Assembly (NCBI RefSeq): GCF_019602855.1
Contig: NZ_CP080767.1
Span: 1,426,001-1,490,000, forward strand
Source: Cupriavidus pinatubonensis
Lineage (GTDB): Bacteria > Pseudomonadota > Gammaproteobacteria > Burkholderiales > Burkholderiaceae
Direction of reading: 5' to 3'
Length of the DNA: 64,000 nucleotides
Below are positions 8,746-16,463 of the stretch, piece after piece; within the stretch, counting starts at the first letter, position 1; every line of letters starts with the position of its first letter. The notes beneath the pieces are model-generated. The model had not been told where the DNA came from. It ran no database searches and was given only the letters and a program-made list of their open reading frames with translations. The position numbers and the translations under genes are program-made.

Positions 8746-9653
8746 CCAGCGTGGTGCGCGATACCCAAGCGCGTTCCCGGCATGCGCTCTGGGCTGCCAG
8801 CATGCCGTGGCTCTTCGTACTGATCTGGAGTACCGGCTTTATCGTGGCCAGGTATGGCATGCCGCACGCCGAGCCGATGACGTTCCTGTTCCTGAGGTTC
8901 GTCGGTGTGCTGGTGCTGATGGTGCCGTTCGTGTGGCTGGCGCGCGTGCCGTTGCCGCAACGCGACGGCCGTTCCGACTGGCGCATGGTCGGCCATATCG
9001 CCGTGGCAGGTCTGTTCCTGCAGGCCGGCTATCTCGGTGGCGTTTGGGCAGCCGTCAAGCTTGGCATGCCGGCCGGCATGTCGGCGCTGATCGTCGGCAT
9101 GCAGCCCATTCTCACGGCGCTGATTGCATCACGCATGGGTGAGCGCATCAGCGCGCGCCAGTGGCTCGGCCTGCTGCTCGGTATCGTAGGTGTGGGGCTG
9201 GTCGTGGCCAACAAGCTCGGCGGAAAGGGAATGTCCGAGACGAGCGTGCTGCTCGCAATTGGCGCATTGCTCAGCATCACCTTTGGTACGCTCTACCAGA
9301 AGCGATTCTGCGCGGTGTTCGATCTGCGCATGGGATCGGTGATCCAGTTCGCCGCATCGGCGCTCGCCTGCGTGCCGTTCATGTTCCTGTTCGAAACGCG
9401 CAACGTGGACTGGACCGCCGAGATGGTCGGGGCGCTGGTCTGGTCCGTCGTCGCCTTGTCAATCGGTGCGATATCGCTGCTGTTCCTGCTGATCCGTCAG
9501 GGCGCTGCGACGCGTGTCTCCAGCCTGATGTACCTCACGCCGCCCACCACTGCCGTCATGGCATGGCTGCTGTTCGGCGAGCATTTTCCGCCGCTGGCAG
9601 CGTTCGGCATGGCGCTTGCTGCTGCTGGCGTAGCGCTGGTCATTCGCCGATAG
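8742..9653 (+). CDS. EamA/DMT-family transporter
   Basis: A 303-aa inner-membrane protein with about ten hydrophobic helices in two EamA repeats, the drug/metabolite transporter architecture. The ATG at 8742 overlaps the HDAC stop by four bases. The first helix has the family pattern WLFVLIWSTGFIVARYGMP, and the second repeat begins around ETSVLLAIGALLSITFGTLYQK. Members export amino acids, purines, polyamine-like compounds and other small metabolites. The direct coupling to a deacetylase makes export of a deacetylated or acetylated amine a reasonable guess, nothing more. Confidence 0.9.
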   Translation: MTSVVRDTQARSRHALWAASMPWLFVLIWSTGFIVARYGMPHAEPMTFLFLRFVGVLVLMVPFVWLARVPLPQRDGRSDWRMVGHIAVAGLFLQAGYLGGVWAAVKLGMPAGMSALIVGMQPILTALIASRMGERISARQWLGLLLGIVGVGLVVANKLGGKGMSETSVLLAIGALLSITFGTLYQKRFCAVFDLRMGSVIQFAASALACVPFMFLFETRNVDWTAEMVGALVWSVVALSIGAISLLFLLIRQGAATRVSSLMYLTPPTTAVMAWLLFGEHFPPLAAFGMALAAAGVALVIRR

Positions 9654-9705
9654 CCGCGGGTAGCGCCCGTCGCACATTTTCTTCATCCCTGTCCCGCCAC
9701 GTCAC

Positions 9706-10164
9706 ATGAAACCGCAAGCTGAGCACCGCAGTGCCTATCCGCACTTCCAGGCCATCACCACGCGTTGGATGGATAACGATGTCTATGGCCACGTTAACAA
9801 CGTTGTCTACTACAGTTATTTTGATACCGTCGTGAATACGTACCTGATCCGGCAAGGTGTGCTCGACTTCGAGGCGGGCAGCACGATCGGGCTGGTGATC
9901 GAGACGCAGTGCAACTACTTCTCGTCGCTCAGTTTTCCGGACACGGTCATGGCGGGATTGCGCGTGGCGCGGCTGGGCACATCCAGTGTGCGCTATGAGG
10001 TAGGGCTGTTCAGCGGCGATAGCGAGATTGCGGCGGCACAAGGGCACTTTGTCCATGTCTATGTCGACCGCGACACACGCCGACCGGTGCCCTTGCCCGA
10101 ACCGCTACGCGGGGCATTGCTGCCGCTGACGGCCGCTCGTACGCAGGCGGGGGCTGAGGCGTGA
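9706..10164 (+). CDS. Acyl-CoA thioesterase, 4-hydroxybenzoyl-CoA thioesterase/YbgC hotdog family
   Basis: A 152-aa single hotdog-fold protein. The N-terminal helix region reads RWMDNDVYGHVNNVVYYSYFD, with the conserved Asp and the GHVNN helix cap typical of this thioesterase group. It hydrolyses an acyl-CoA to the free acid and CoA, probably in the cytoplasm. It starts 52 bp after the EamA gene and is followed immediately by the nitroreductase, whose possible first ATG overlaps its stop. The preferred acyl chain cannot be read from the sequence. Confidence 0.9.
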   Translation: MKPQAEHRSAYPHFQAITTRWMDNDVYGHVNNVVYYSYFDTVVNTYLIRQGVLDFEAGSTIGLVIETQCNYFSSLSFPDTVMAGLRVARLGTSSVRYEVGLFSGDSEIAAAQGHFVHVYVDRDTRRPVPLPEPLRGALLPLTAARTQAGAEA

Positions 10165-10178
10165 TGGAGGAGGGCAAG

Positions 10179-10916
10179 ATGTCGCAGGACGTGAAAGCAG
10201 GCACGCCGGCCGTTGACAAAGCGGCTGCGCGGCAGGCGGTCGACTGCGTAGACAGTGCCATCCTCACGCGGCGCTCGGTGCGGGCATTCCTCGACACGTC
10301 GGTGCCGCGCGAAACGGTCGAAGAAATATTGGCCGTGGCCAGCCGTGCGCCTTCCGGCACCAACACGCAGCCGTGGCGCGCCTATGTACTCTCGGGCGAT
10401 GCCAAGGCGAGGCTGTGCGCGGACCTGCTCGCCGCCTATGAAGATCCCGAGCGCGACAGCAAGTATCTGGAGGAGTATCCGTACTACCCGCGCTCCTGGG
10501 TTGCCCCTTATCTGGAGCGCCGCCGCAAGGTGGGCTGGGACCTGTATGGCCTGCTCGAGATCAGCCGAGAGGACAAGGCGCGCATGCACGAACAGCACGC
10601 GCGCAACTTTCGCTTTTTCGACGCGCCGGTCGGCCTGATTTTCACGATCGACCGGATCATGGAACTCGGCAGCTGGCTCGACTACGGCATGTTTCTGCAA
10701 AGCATCATGATCGCAGCCCGGGCGCGCGGTCTCGACACGTGCCCTCAGGCCGCGTTCACGCAGTTCCACAAGATCATTGGCGATCACCTGCGCCTGCCCG
10801 GTGAAGAAATGGTGGTGTGCGGGATGTCGCTCGGCTATGCGGACCCGGAGGCGCTGGAAAATAGATTGAGCACGGAACGTGAACCGGTAAGCGGGTTTGC
10901 GCGTTTCCTCTCATAG
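10179..10916 (+). CDS. Nitroreductase family FMN oxidoreductase
   Basis: A 245-aa member of the NfsB/FRP-type nitroreductase family (FMN-dependent NAD(P)H oxidoreductases). The start of the fold shows AILTRRSVRAFLDTSVP and the FMN-binding SRAPSGTNTQPWRAYVL. The C-terminal part has VVCGMSLGYADPEALEN. I chose the ATG at 10179 because GGAGGAGGG sits a few bases upstream. An ATG at 10164 touching the thioesterase stop is also possible (250 aa). The order thioesterase-nitroreductase suggests co-expression. The physiological substrate is unknown; family members reduce nitroaromatics, quinones and flavins. Confidence 0.9.
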   Translation: MSQDVKAGTPAVDKAAARQAVDCVDSAILTRRSVRAFLDTSVPRETVEEILAVASRAPSGTNTQPWRAYVLSGDAKARLCADLLAAYEDPERDSKYLEEYPYYPRSWVAPYLERRRKVGWDLYGLLEISREDKARMHEQHARNFRFFDAPVGLIFTIDRIMELGSWLDYGMFLQSIMIAARARGLDTCPQAAFTQFHKIIGDHLRLPGEEMVVCGMSLGYADPEALENRLSTEREPVSGFARFLS

Positions 10917-11101
10917 TGAGATGTGTATCAATGTGTAACGATAACTGCCGACATACAAAGGAAGACTGCTGCCGCGATGACGTTGCGGCGTTGTGGCTTA
11001 CGGGATGCACACGATGATGCACGTGACGAATAGTCAACAATTCCCGTATTGTGGAAATGTATGCAAATCGAACTTTAACTTGTTTCCGTAAGTCTTTAAT
11101 C

Positions 11102-11130
11102 TTGCTAACAATTTCTTAATTTCCTACACT
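11102..11130 (+). promoter_or_regulatory. Candidate pbpG promoter
   Basis: TTGCTA (11102-11107) and TACACT (11125-11130) with 17 bp between them, 28 bp upstream of the pbpG ATG. The surrounding sequence is AT-rich for this genome. The leader would be short and has no clear Shine-Dalgarno. Confidence 0.5.
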
Positions 11131-11158
11131 AGCGCCATCTTGATGCGCTGAACGAATC

Positions 11159-12364
11159 ATGTTTCGGTCTGATTCCATTATTTCCAGATTCTTCGGCTTT
11201 ACGCCCCTGAGCGCTGCCGCAGTGGCCGTGCTGGCCTCTGCGTCCCTGCTCGCCGCCCCGATAGCTGAGGCGGCCACCAAGTCGACATCTACCCAGAAGT
11301 CTGCCAAAAAGCAGGCAAAATCCTCCAAAACTGAGAAAAAGGTGAGTGCCAGCAGTACGCGCACGGCGGCTAAGGCCGAAGCCTCGACGTCTCGCAAAGT
11401 GGTCATCGTGAAGAACGGCAAACGCCAGATCGTGGCGTCGCATCATGCCGCTCCGGTGCGTGCCGTGTTCACGCCGGCCAAGCCGTCGCTTGGCGAGGCT
11501 ATGGGCCTGCGCGATACGGAAGACGCGCTGGCGCTGCGTTCCAGCGTTGCGCTCGTGATGGACCAGAACACCAACGAGGTGCTGTTCCAGAAGAACCCGA
11601 GCGCCGTGCTGCCGATCGCCTCGATCACGAAGCTGATGACGGCACTCGTGGTGACGGATGCGCGCCTGCCGATGGACGAGGTCCTGACCATTACGGAAGA
11701 GGACAAGGACACCGAGAAGCACAGCAGCTCGCGCCTGCGCTTCGGCACCCAACTGACGCGCCAGGAATTGCTGCTGCTGGCCCTGATGTCGTCCGAGAAC
11801 CGTGCCGCGTCGGCACTGGGCCGCAACTACCCGGGCGGCCTGCCGGCATTTGTCCAGGCGATGAACCGCAAGGCCCGCGAACTGGGCATGAACGACAGCC
11901 ACTTCGTGGATTCCAGCGGCCTTTCGAGCAGCAACGTGTCGAGCGCCATGGACCTGGTGCGCATGGTCAATGCCGCGTATCGCAACCCGACCATCCGCGA
12001 GTTCTCCACGCAGACCGAGCATGAAGTGAACGTGCTGGGCCGTACGCAGCACTATGTCAGCACCAATCGCCTGGTGCGCGGCGGCACTTGGGACATCGGC
12101 CTGCAGAAGACCGGCTTTATTTCGGAGGCGGGCCAGTGCCTGGTCATGCAGGCCAAGGTCAATGGCCGCAATGTGGTGATGGTGTTCCTGGACTCCGTGG
12201 GCAAGCTGTCGCGCTTTGCCGATGCCACGCGCGTCCGCGACTGGCTCGAGCATGCGCCGTCGACGACGCCGCAGCCGCATGCGTTCCCGTCTTCGCCGAA
12301 CATGACCCAGACGCCCGTTGGCGCGCGCGCAATCCTCGCTTCGCAGCCATCGCGCGGAACCTGA
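11159..12364 (+). CDS. pbpG: D-alanyl-D-alanine endopeptidase (PBP7/PbpG-type serine peptidase)
   Basis: A 401-aa periplasmic enzyme of the peptidase S11 family that cuts D-Ala-meso-DAP cross-links in peptidoglycan. Residues 1-38 are a signal peptide ending in an AEA-A type site. A Lys/Ser/Ala-rich low-complexity linker follows (about 40-95). The catalytic motifs are all present: Ser155-x-x-Lys158 (SITK), Ser212-Glu-Asn214 (SEN) and Lys317-Thr-Gly319 (KTG). The PBP5-like C-terminal membrane anchor is absent; the chain ends in a Pro/Ser-rich tail, which fits the PBP7 endopeptidase type rather than a DacA-type carboxypeptidase. The gene stands alone between an AT-rich promoter region and a bidirectional terminator. 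Confidence 0.93.
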   Translation: MFRSDSIISRFFGFTPLSAAAVAVLASASLLAAPIAEAATKSTSTQKSAKKQAKSSKTEKKVSASSTRTAAKAEASTSRKVVIVKNGKRQIVASHHAAPVRAVFTPAKPSLGEAMGLRDTEDALALRSSVALVMDQNTNEVLFQKNPSAVLPIASITKLMTALVVTDARLPMDEVLTITEEDKDTEKHSSSRLRFGTQLTRQELLLLALMSSENRAASALGRNYPGGLPAFVQAMNRKARELGMNDSHFVDSSGLSSSNVSSAMDLVRMVNAAYRNPTIREFSTQTEHEVNVLGRTQHYVSTNRLVRGGTWDIGLQKTGFISEAGQCLVMQAKVNGRNVVMVFLDSVGKLSRFADATRVRDWLEHAPSTTPQPHAFPSSPNMTQTPVGARAILASQPSRGT

Positions 12365-12381
12365 TCTGCGGTTCCTCTGAC

Positions 12382-12411
12382 AAAAAACGCGCCGACTCAG
12401 GCGCGTTTTTT
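12382..12411. terminator. Bidirectional terminator between pbpG and the FAD oxidase gene
   Basis: A perfect 12-bp stem AAAAAACGCGCC/GGCGCGTTTTTT (12382-12393 and 12400-12411) with a 6-base loop. It has a U run on either strand and separates two convergent genes. Confidence 0.9.
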
Positions 12412-12428
12412 ATTGGCGTCTCGCAGCG

Positions 12429-13841
12429 TCAGAGCAGCTTGCCAGGATTCATGATGCCGGCCGGATCGAATGCGTGCTTGATTTCGCGCATCAGCCGCAG
12501 CTCCAGCGGATCCTTGTACTGCAGGAATGCATGGCGCTTGAGCTGGCCGATTCCATGCTCGGCGCTGATGCTTCCGCCGTAGCGCATGACTTCATCGAGC
12601 ACGGTGCCGGTCACGGCATCCTCATGCGTTGCCGCCCAGTCCTTCGGCGCACCTTGCGGACGTGACAGGTTGTAGTGCAGGTTGCCGTCGCCGAAGTGCC
12701 CGAAGATGAATGGCCGGATCGCCGGGTCAAGCCTATGCAGCCGTGCCTCCATCGACACCATGAACGTCGGGATCTGTTCGATCGGCAGCGACACATCGTG
12801 CTTCAGGTGCGGCCCGTCCGCGCGTTGCGCTTCCGAGATTTCCTCGCGCAACTTCCACAGCGCCTGCAGTTGTGCCAGCGAGGCCGATACGGCCGCGTCA
12901 AGGCACAACCCGCGCTCCAGCGCGTCGCCGATCACGCGCTCCAGCAGCGCATTGAGGGCTGCTTCTTCCGCGGTGTCGGCCAGTTCTACGAGTACGTAAG
13001 CGGGGTAGCGCTGCGCAAACGGCTCGTGCACGCCTTCGGCATGGGTAAGGACCAGGTCCAGGCAAGACCCGGTGAAGAACTCGAACGCCTGCAACCGCGC
13101 GCCGCATTGCTCGAACAGCAACGCATAGAGCTCCAGCGCCTGCTGCGGCGATTCGACGGCCGCCAATACGACGCTGCGTGTGTCCGTGCGCGGGAACAGG
13201 CGCAGCGCTGCGGCGGTGATCACGCCAAGCGTGCCTTCCGAACCAATCAGCAACTGCTTGAGGTCATAGCCGGTGTTGTCCTTGCGCAGTGCACGCAGGC
13301 CACGAAAGATTTCGCCATTCGGCAGTACGGCTTCGACACCGAGCACCAGTTCGCGCGTCATGCCGTAGCGCACGACATTGACGCCGCCTGCATTGGTGGC
13401 CAGGTTGCCGCCGATCTGGCAGGAATCCTCTGCGGCAAGACTCAGCGGCAGCAGGCGGTTGGCCTCGGCAGCGGCACGGCGCAGGTTGCCGAGAATGCAG
13501 CCGGCTTCGACGACCATGGTGTTGGCAATGGTGTCGAGCGAGCGGATCGCATGCATGCGGTCCAGGCTCAGCACCACGTTCTCCGGCTGGCTGTCTGGCG
13601 TAGCGGCACCGCACAGGCCCGTGTTGCCGCCGCGCGGCACGACCGGTACTGCGGCTTGCTGGCAGAGTGCCAGGCAGCGCGAGACTTCGTCGACCGTGCG
13701 TGGCCGCACCACTGCCTGTGCCTGGCCACGATAGATGCCGCGCCAGTCCGATAGCCACGGCGCAATGTCGTCGGGCTGCGTAAGTACGGTATCGGGGCCA
13801 AGGGCTTCGATGAGGCGCTGGGGCAGGGTGGTGGCTTGCAT
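12429..13841 (-). CDS. FAD-binding 2-hydroxyacid oxidoreductase (GlcD/D-lactate dehydrogenase type)
   Basis: A 470-aa flavoprotein of the FAD-binding-4/FAD-oxidase-C family, which includes glycolate oxidase GlcD, D-lactate dehydrogenase and D-2-hydroxyglutarate dehydrogenase. The PP-loop for FAD is PVVPRGGNTGLCGA (about residue 75), with LAAEDSCQIGGNLATNAGG after it. The C-terminal half has the metal-binding GHFGDGNLHYN and the closing SAEHGIGQLKR, IMNPGKLL pattern. The ATG at 13841 lies 14 bp after the GntR stop; an upstream in-frame extension overlaps that regulator and is unlikely. It is probably the enzyme controlled by the adjacent GntR regulator. The neighbouring lut genes make D-lactate or another 2-hydroxyacid the best substrate guess. 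Confidence 0.9.
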   Translation of the reverse strand: MQATTLPQRLIEALGPDTVLTQPDDIAPWLSDWRGIYRGQAQAVVRPRTVDEVSRCLALCQQAAVPVVPRGGNTGLCGAATPDSQPENVVLSLDRMHAIRSLDTIANTMVVEAGCILGNLRRAAAEANRLLPLSLAAEDSCQIGGNLATNAGGVNVVRYGMTRELVLGVEAVLPNGEIFRGLRALRKDNTGYDLKQLLIGSEGTLGVITAAALRLFPRTDTRSVVLAAVESPQQALELYALLFEQCGARLQAFEFFTGSCLDLVLTHAEGVHEPFAQRYPAYVLVELADTAEEAALNALLERVIGDALERGLCLDAAVSASLAQLQALWKLREEISEAQRADGPHLKHDVSLPIEQIPTFMVSMEARLHRLDPAIRPFIFGHFGDGNLHYNLSRPQGAPKDWAATHEDAVTGTVLDEVMRYGGSISAEHGIGQLKRHAFLQYKDPLELRLMREIKHAFDPAGIMNPGKLL

Positions 13842-13855
13842 GGGATCGATGGCTT

Positions 13856-14578
13856 TCAGGGCAAGGAATCGGCAGCCGCGCGTGCGCGCAGGGTCAGGCC
13901 CAGGCGCTGCGCCGCGCATTGCAGGTGATGAGTGGTGGCCTCGCGCGCCGCGGCGGCGTTGCCGTCGCGGACCGCTTCGAAGATGGCTTCATGCTCCGAA
14001 TGCACGGCTTCGGGCAGGCGTGCCTGCTGCAGCGTGTTCGCGCGCGCCGCGGCAACGGCCTGGTGCAACTGCAGGTTCATGTACTGCAGCAACTGCCGGT
14101 AGTACGGGTTATGCGTGGCCGTCGCGATGCCGATATGGAAAGCGGCATCGAGGTCGACCGCCTGCTGCGCATCATAGAGTTGGATCTTCAGCCGTTGCAG
14201 CAGCAGCGAAAGGCTGTCCAGGTCTTCTGCGGTGCGGCGCACCGCGGCCAGTGCGGCGGCCGCACTTTCCAGGTCGATGCGCAGGTCGTACAGATCGGCC
14301 AATTCGGTACGGCCAAGATCGGGCTCTCGCGGCAGCTGGAAGCCGGCGGAGCCGGTGCGCGAGCGCACGGTGCAGCCCACGCCCTGGCGGGTTTCCACCA
14401 GCCCTTGCGAGCGCAGGTGCTCCGTGACCTCGCGGATCACGGCGGCACTGACGCCGTATTGATCAGCCAGTTGCCTGCCTGTGGGCAAACGGCTTCCGAT
14501 GGGATAGATCCCGTTCTCGATGTCGGTACGTAGCTGACGGGTGACCTGTTCGGTCAGGGTGACGGCGCGGGTTCGCAT
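13856..14578 (-). CDS. GntR-family regulator, FadR/FCD subfamily
   Basis: A 240-aa transcription factor. The N-terminal winged helix (residues 1-75) has the GntR pattern GSRLPTGRQLADQYGVSAAVIREV. The C-terminal helical FCD domain (about 95-225) keeps candidate metal/effector ligands in DAAFHIGIA and in EHEAIFEAVRDGNAAAA and THHLQ. FCD regulators typically sense organic acids such as lactate, glycolate or gluconate. It is the first gene of a two-gene unit with the FAD oxidase (14-bp gap), so it probably controls that enzyme and itself. A split inverted repeat, AGGGTTT (14593-14599) and AAACCCT (14624-14630), lies just upstream of its start and could contain its operator. Confidence 0.92.
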   Translation of the reverse strand: MRTRAVTLTEQVTRQLRTDIENGIYPIGSRLPTGRQLADQYGVSAAVIREVTEHLRSQGLVETRQGVGCTVRSRTGSAGFQLPREPDLGRTELADLYDLRIDLESAAAALAAVRRTAEDLDSLSLLLQRLKIQLYDAQQAVDLDAAFHIGIATATHNPYYRQLLQYMNLQLHQAVAAARANTLQQARLPEAVHSEHEAIFEAVRDGNAAAAREATTHHLQCAAQRLGLTLRARAAADSLP

Positions 14579-14705
14579 GGTCTGCCGATTATAGGGTTTG
14601 CAGGTTATCTGAAAACTACGAGTAAACCCTTAAATCCATCATCACTGCGTCAGGGTATCCGGCGGCAGCAAGTCTGTGTTCCCGCTGCCGCCGGAACGGC
14701 TCACG

Positions 14706-15494
14706 TCAGGCCGCTTCGGGCTCCGTCACGTATCCCATGCCGCGCGAAATCTGCAGCGCGGTGTCCTTCAGGTTCTGGAGCCAGCTGTCTTGCAGGCGGT
14801 CGGCCGGCGCCGAAAGCGACAGCCCGGCGACCAGGCGGCGCGAATCGTCGTAGATGCCGGCCGCGATGCAGCGCACGCCGAGTTCCAGCTCTTCGTTGTC
14901 ACGCGCATAACCGTTGGTGCGGACCCAGTTCAGTTCGCGTTCGAGCTTGGTCAGCTCGGTGATCGAGGTGCGGGTATGACCGGCCAGGCCAGTGCGCGTG
15001 GCATAGCTGCGCACGCGCGTGGACTCGTCGGCGGCCAGGAACAGCTTGCCGACTGAGGTCAGGTGCAGCGGCGCACGGCCGCCGATGGCGCGCACCACCT
15101 GCATGCCGGAGCGCTCGCTGTAGGCGCGCTCGATGTACACGATCTCGTCGCCCTGGCGCACCGACAGGTTGACTGTCTGCCCGGTCACGCGGTGCAGCGC
15201 GCGCATCGGCGCCAGCGCCGCGTCGCGTACCGAAAGCCGTGCCTTGACCAGGTTGCCGAGTTCGAGCAGCCGCATGCCCAACCGATAGCTGCCCGGATCG
15301 GAGCGGTCGACGAAGCGGCACGCCACCATATCGTTGAGGATGCGGTGGGCCGTGGAGGGATGCAGTCCGGTAGCGATCGACAGCTCTTTGAGGCTGACCG
15401 GGTCGGCGTGCTGGGCCAGGGCGTCCAGCAGCGTCATCATGCGTTCAATAACCTGGATCGAGGTCTTTCCAGGCGACTTGTCTGCGTCTGACAT
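14706..15494 (-). CDS. IclR-family transcriptional regulator
   Basis: A 262-aa regulator with the IclR layout: a winged helix-turn-helix at residues 12-75 (SIQVIERMMTLLDAL, then LKELSIATGLHPSTAHRIL) and a ligand-binding domain at 85-250 with the family landmarks RLGMRLLELG, LHLTSVGKLFLA, GYARDNEELELGVRCIAAGI and GLSLSAP. It is transcribed away from lutA across a 226-bp gap that holds two TGAAA/TTTCA palindromes resembling IclR sites. The best inference is that it controls itself and the divergent lut operon. IclR proteins respond to small organic acids or aromatics; the effector is unknown here. Confidence 0.93.
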   Translation of the reverse strand: MSDADKSPGKTSIQVIERMMTLLDALAQHADPVSLKELSIATGLHPSTAHRILNDMVACRFVDRSDPGSYRLGMRLLELGNLVKARLSVRDAALAPMRALHRVTGQTVNLSVRQGDEIVYIERAYSERSGMQVVRAIGGRAPLHLTSVGKLFLAADESTRVRSYATRTGLAGHTRTSITELTKLERELNWVRTNGYARDNEELELGVRCIAAGIYDDSRRLVAGLSLSAPADRLQDSWLQNLKDTALQISRGMGYVTEPEAA

Positions 15495-15549
15495 AGAGAA
15501 ATGTTGCCATGCGGCAAATTAAGCGTTTGCCTGATTCTATCTCACATCG

Positions 15550-15580
15550 TGAAAATTTCAATGGGTGAAATGACATTTCA
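15550..15580. promoter_or_regulatory. Pair of IclR-type palindromes in the iclR/lutA divergent region
   Basis: Two adjacent perfect palindromes: TGAAAATTTCA (15550-15560) and TGAAATGACATTTCA (15566-15580), with centres 18 bp apart. The second resembles the 15-bp TGGAAAT-N-ATTTCCA pattern I recall for IclR. The position between an iclR-family gene and its likely target supports an operator role. No binding has been shown. Confidence 0.6.
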
Positions 15581-15720
15581 GTAAGAATCCTCTAGTGGGG
15601 CAGGAACGAAGGGAAGGATGCGGCCTGAACCGCGTTCACCGCGCCTGAATGGTTTGTGCGCCACCTCGCGGCGCAAACGCGCATAATTGCCGGGTTTCGG
15701 GGTCTGGAGAAAGAAATCAA

Positions 15721-16446
15721 ATGCGAGTTGGCCTGTTCGCCACCTGCCTGGTGGACCTCATGCGTCCGGAGATCGGTTTCTCCGTGCTGAAACTGCTCGA
15801 AGGCGCCGGCTACGAGGTCATGGTGCCGGAAGCCCAGACCTGCTGTGGCCAGCCGGCCTACAACTCGGGCGAGCGAGCGGTGTCGCGCGACCTGGCTGAA
15901 AAATTCCTGCGCGAGTTCGAGATGTTCGACTACGTGGTCGTGCCATCGGGCAGCTGCGGCGGCATGATCTGTCACCACTATGCCGACTTGCTGCGCGACG
16001 ACCCTGAGCTGAACGGCCGCTACGAGCGCTTGCGCGCACGCGTATTCGAGTTGACGGACTTCCTCGTCAACGTCGCCAAAATCGAACAGGTCGATTCCGG
16101 CTTTGCCGGCCACATCACGTACCACGACTCGTGCTCCGGCCTGCGCGAACTGGGCGTCAAGACGCAGCCGCGCGAGCTGCTTGGCAAGCTGCCAGGCGTG
16201 CAACTCACCGAAATGAAGGACTGCGAGGCCTGCTGTGGCTTCGGCGGCACCTTCTCGGTCAAGTACGGCAATATCTCGACGGCAATCGTCGACGAGAAGT
16301 GCGCGAACATCAAGGCCAGCGGCGCCGATGCGGTGGTGCTTGGCGACCTCGGGTGCATGCTCAATATCGAAGGCCGCCTGCGCCGCAGCGGCGATACGCA
16401 GACACGCGTGCTGCATATTGCCCAGGTCCTGGCTGGCGACGCCTGA
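15721..16446 (+). CDS. lutA: L-lactate utilisation protein LutA/LldE (Fe-S, CCG domains)
   Basis: A 241-aa cytoplasmic protein with two cysteine-rich CCG domains: CLVDLM...CCGQPAYNSGE in the first half with CGGM near residue 80, and CSGLRELG...CCGFGGTFSVKYG in the second. Such domains bind Fe-S clusters in LutA, HdrB and GlpC. In Bacillus and Shewanella, LutA with LutB and LutC oxidises L-lactate to pyruvate. I chose ATG 15721 (MRVGLFATCLVDL), which begins exactly at the family start and has GGAG upstream. It is followed by lutB after 17 bp. Regulation by the divergent IclR protein is likely. Confidence 0.93.
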   Translation: MRVGLFATCLVDLMRPEIGFSVLKLLEGAGYEVMVPEAQTCCGQPAYNSGERAVSRDLAEKFLREFEMFDYVVVPSGSCGGMICHHYADLLRDDPELNGRYERLRARVFELTDFLVNVAKIEQVDSGFAGHITYHDSCSGLRELGVKTQPRELLGKLPGVQLTEMKDCEACCGFGGTFSVKYGNISTAIVDEKCANIKASGADAVVLGDLGCMLNIEGRLRRSGDTQTRVLHIAQVLAGDA

Positions 16447-16463
16447 GACACGGAGACGCGACG

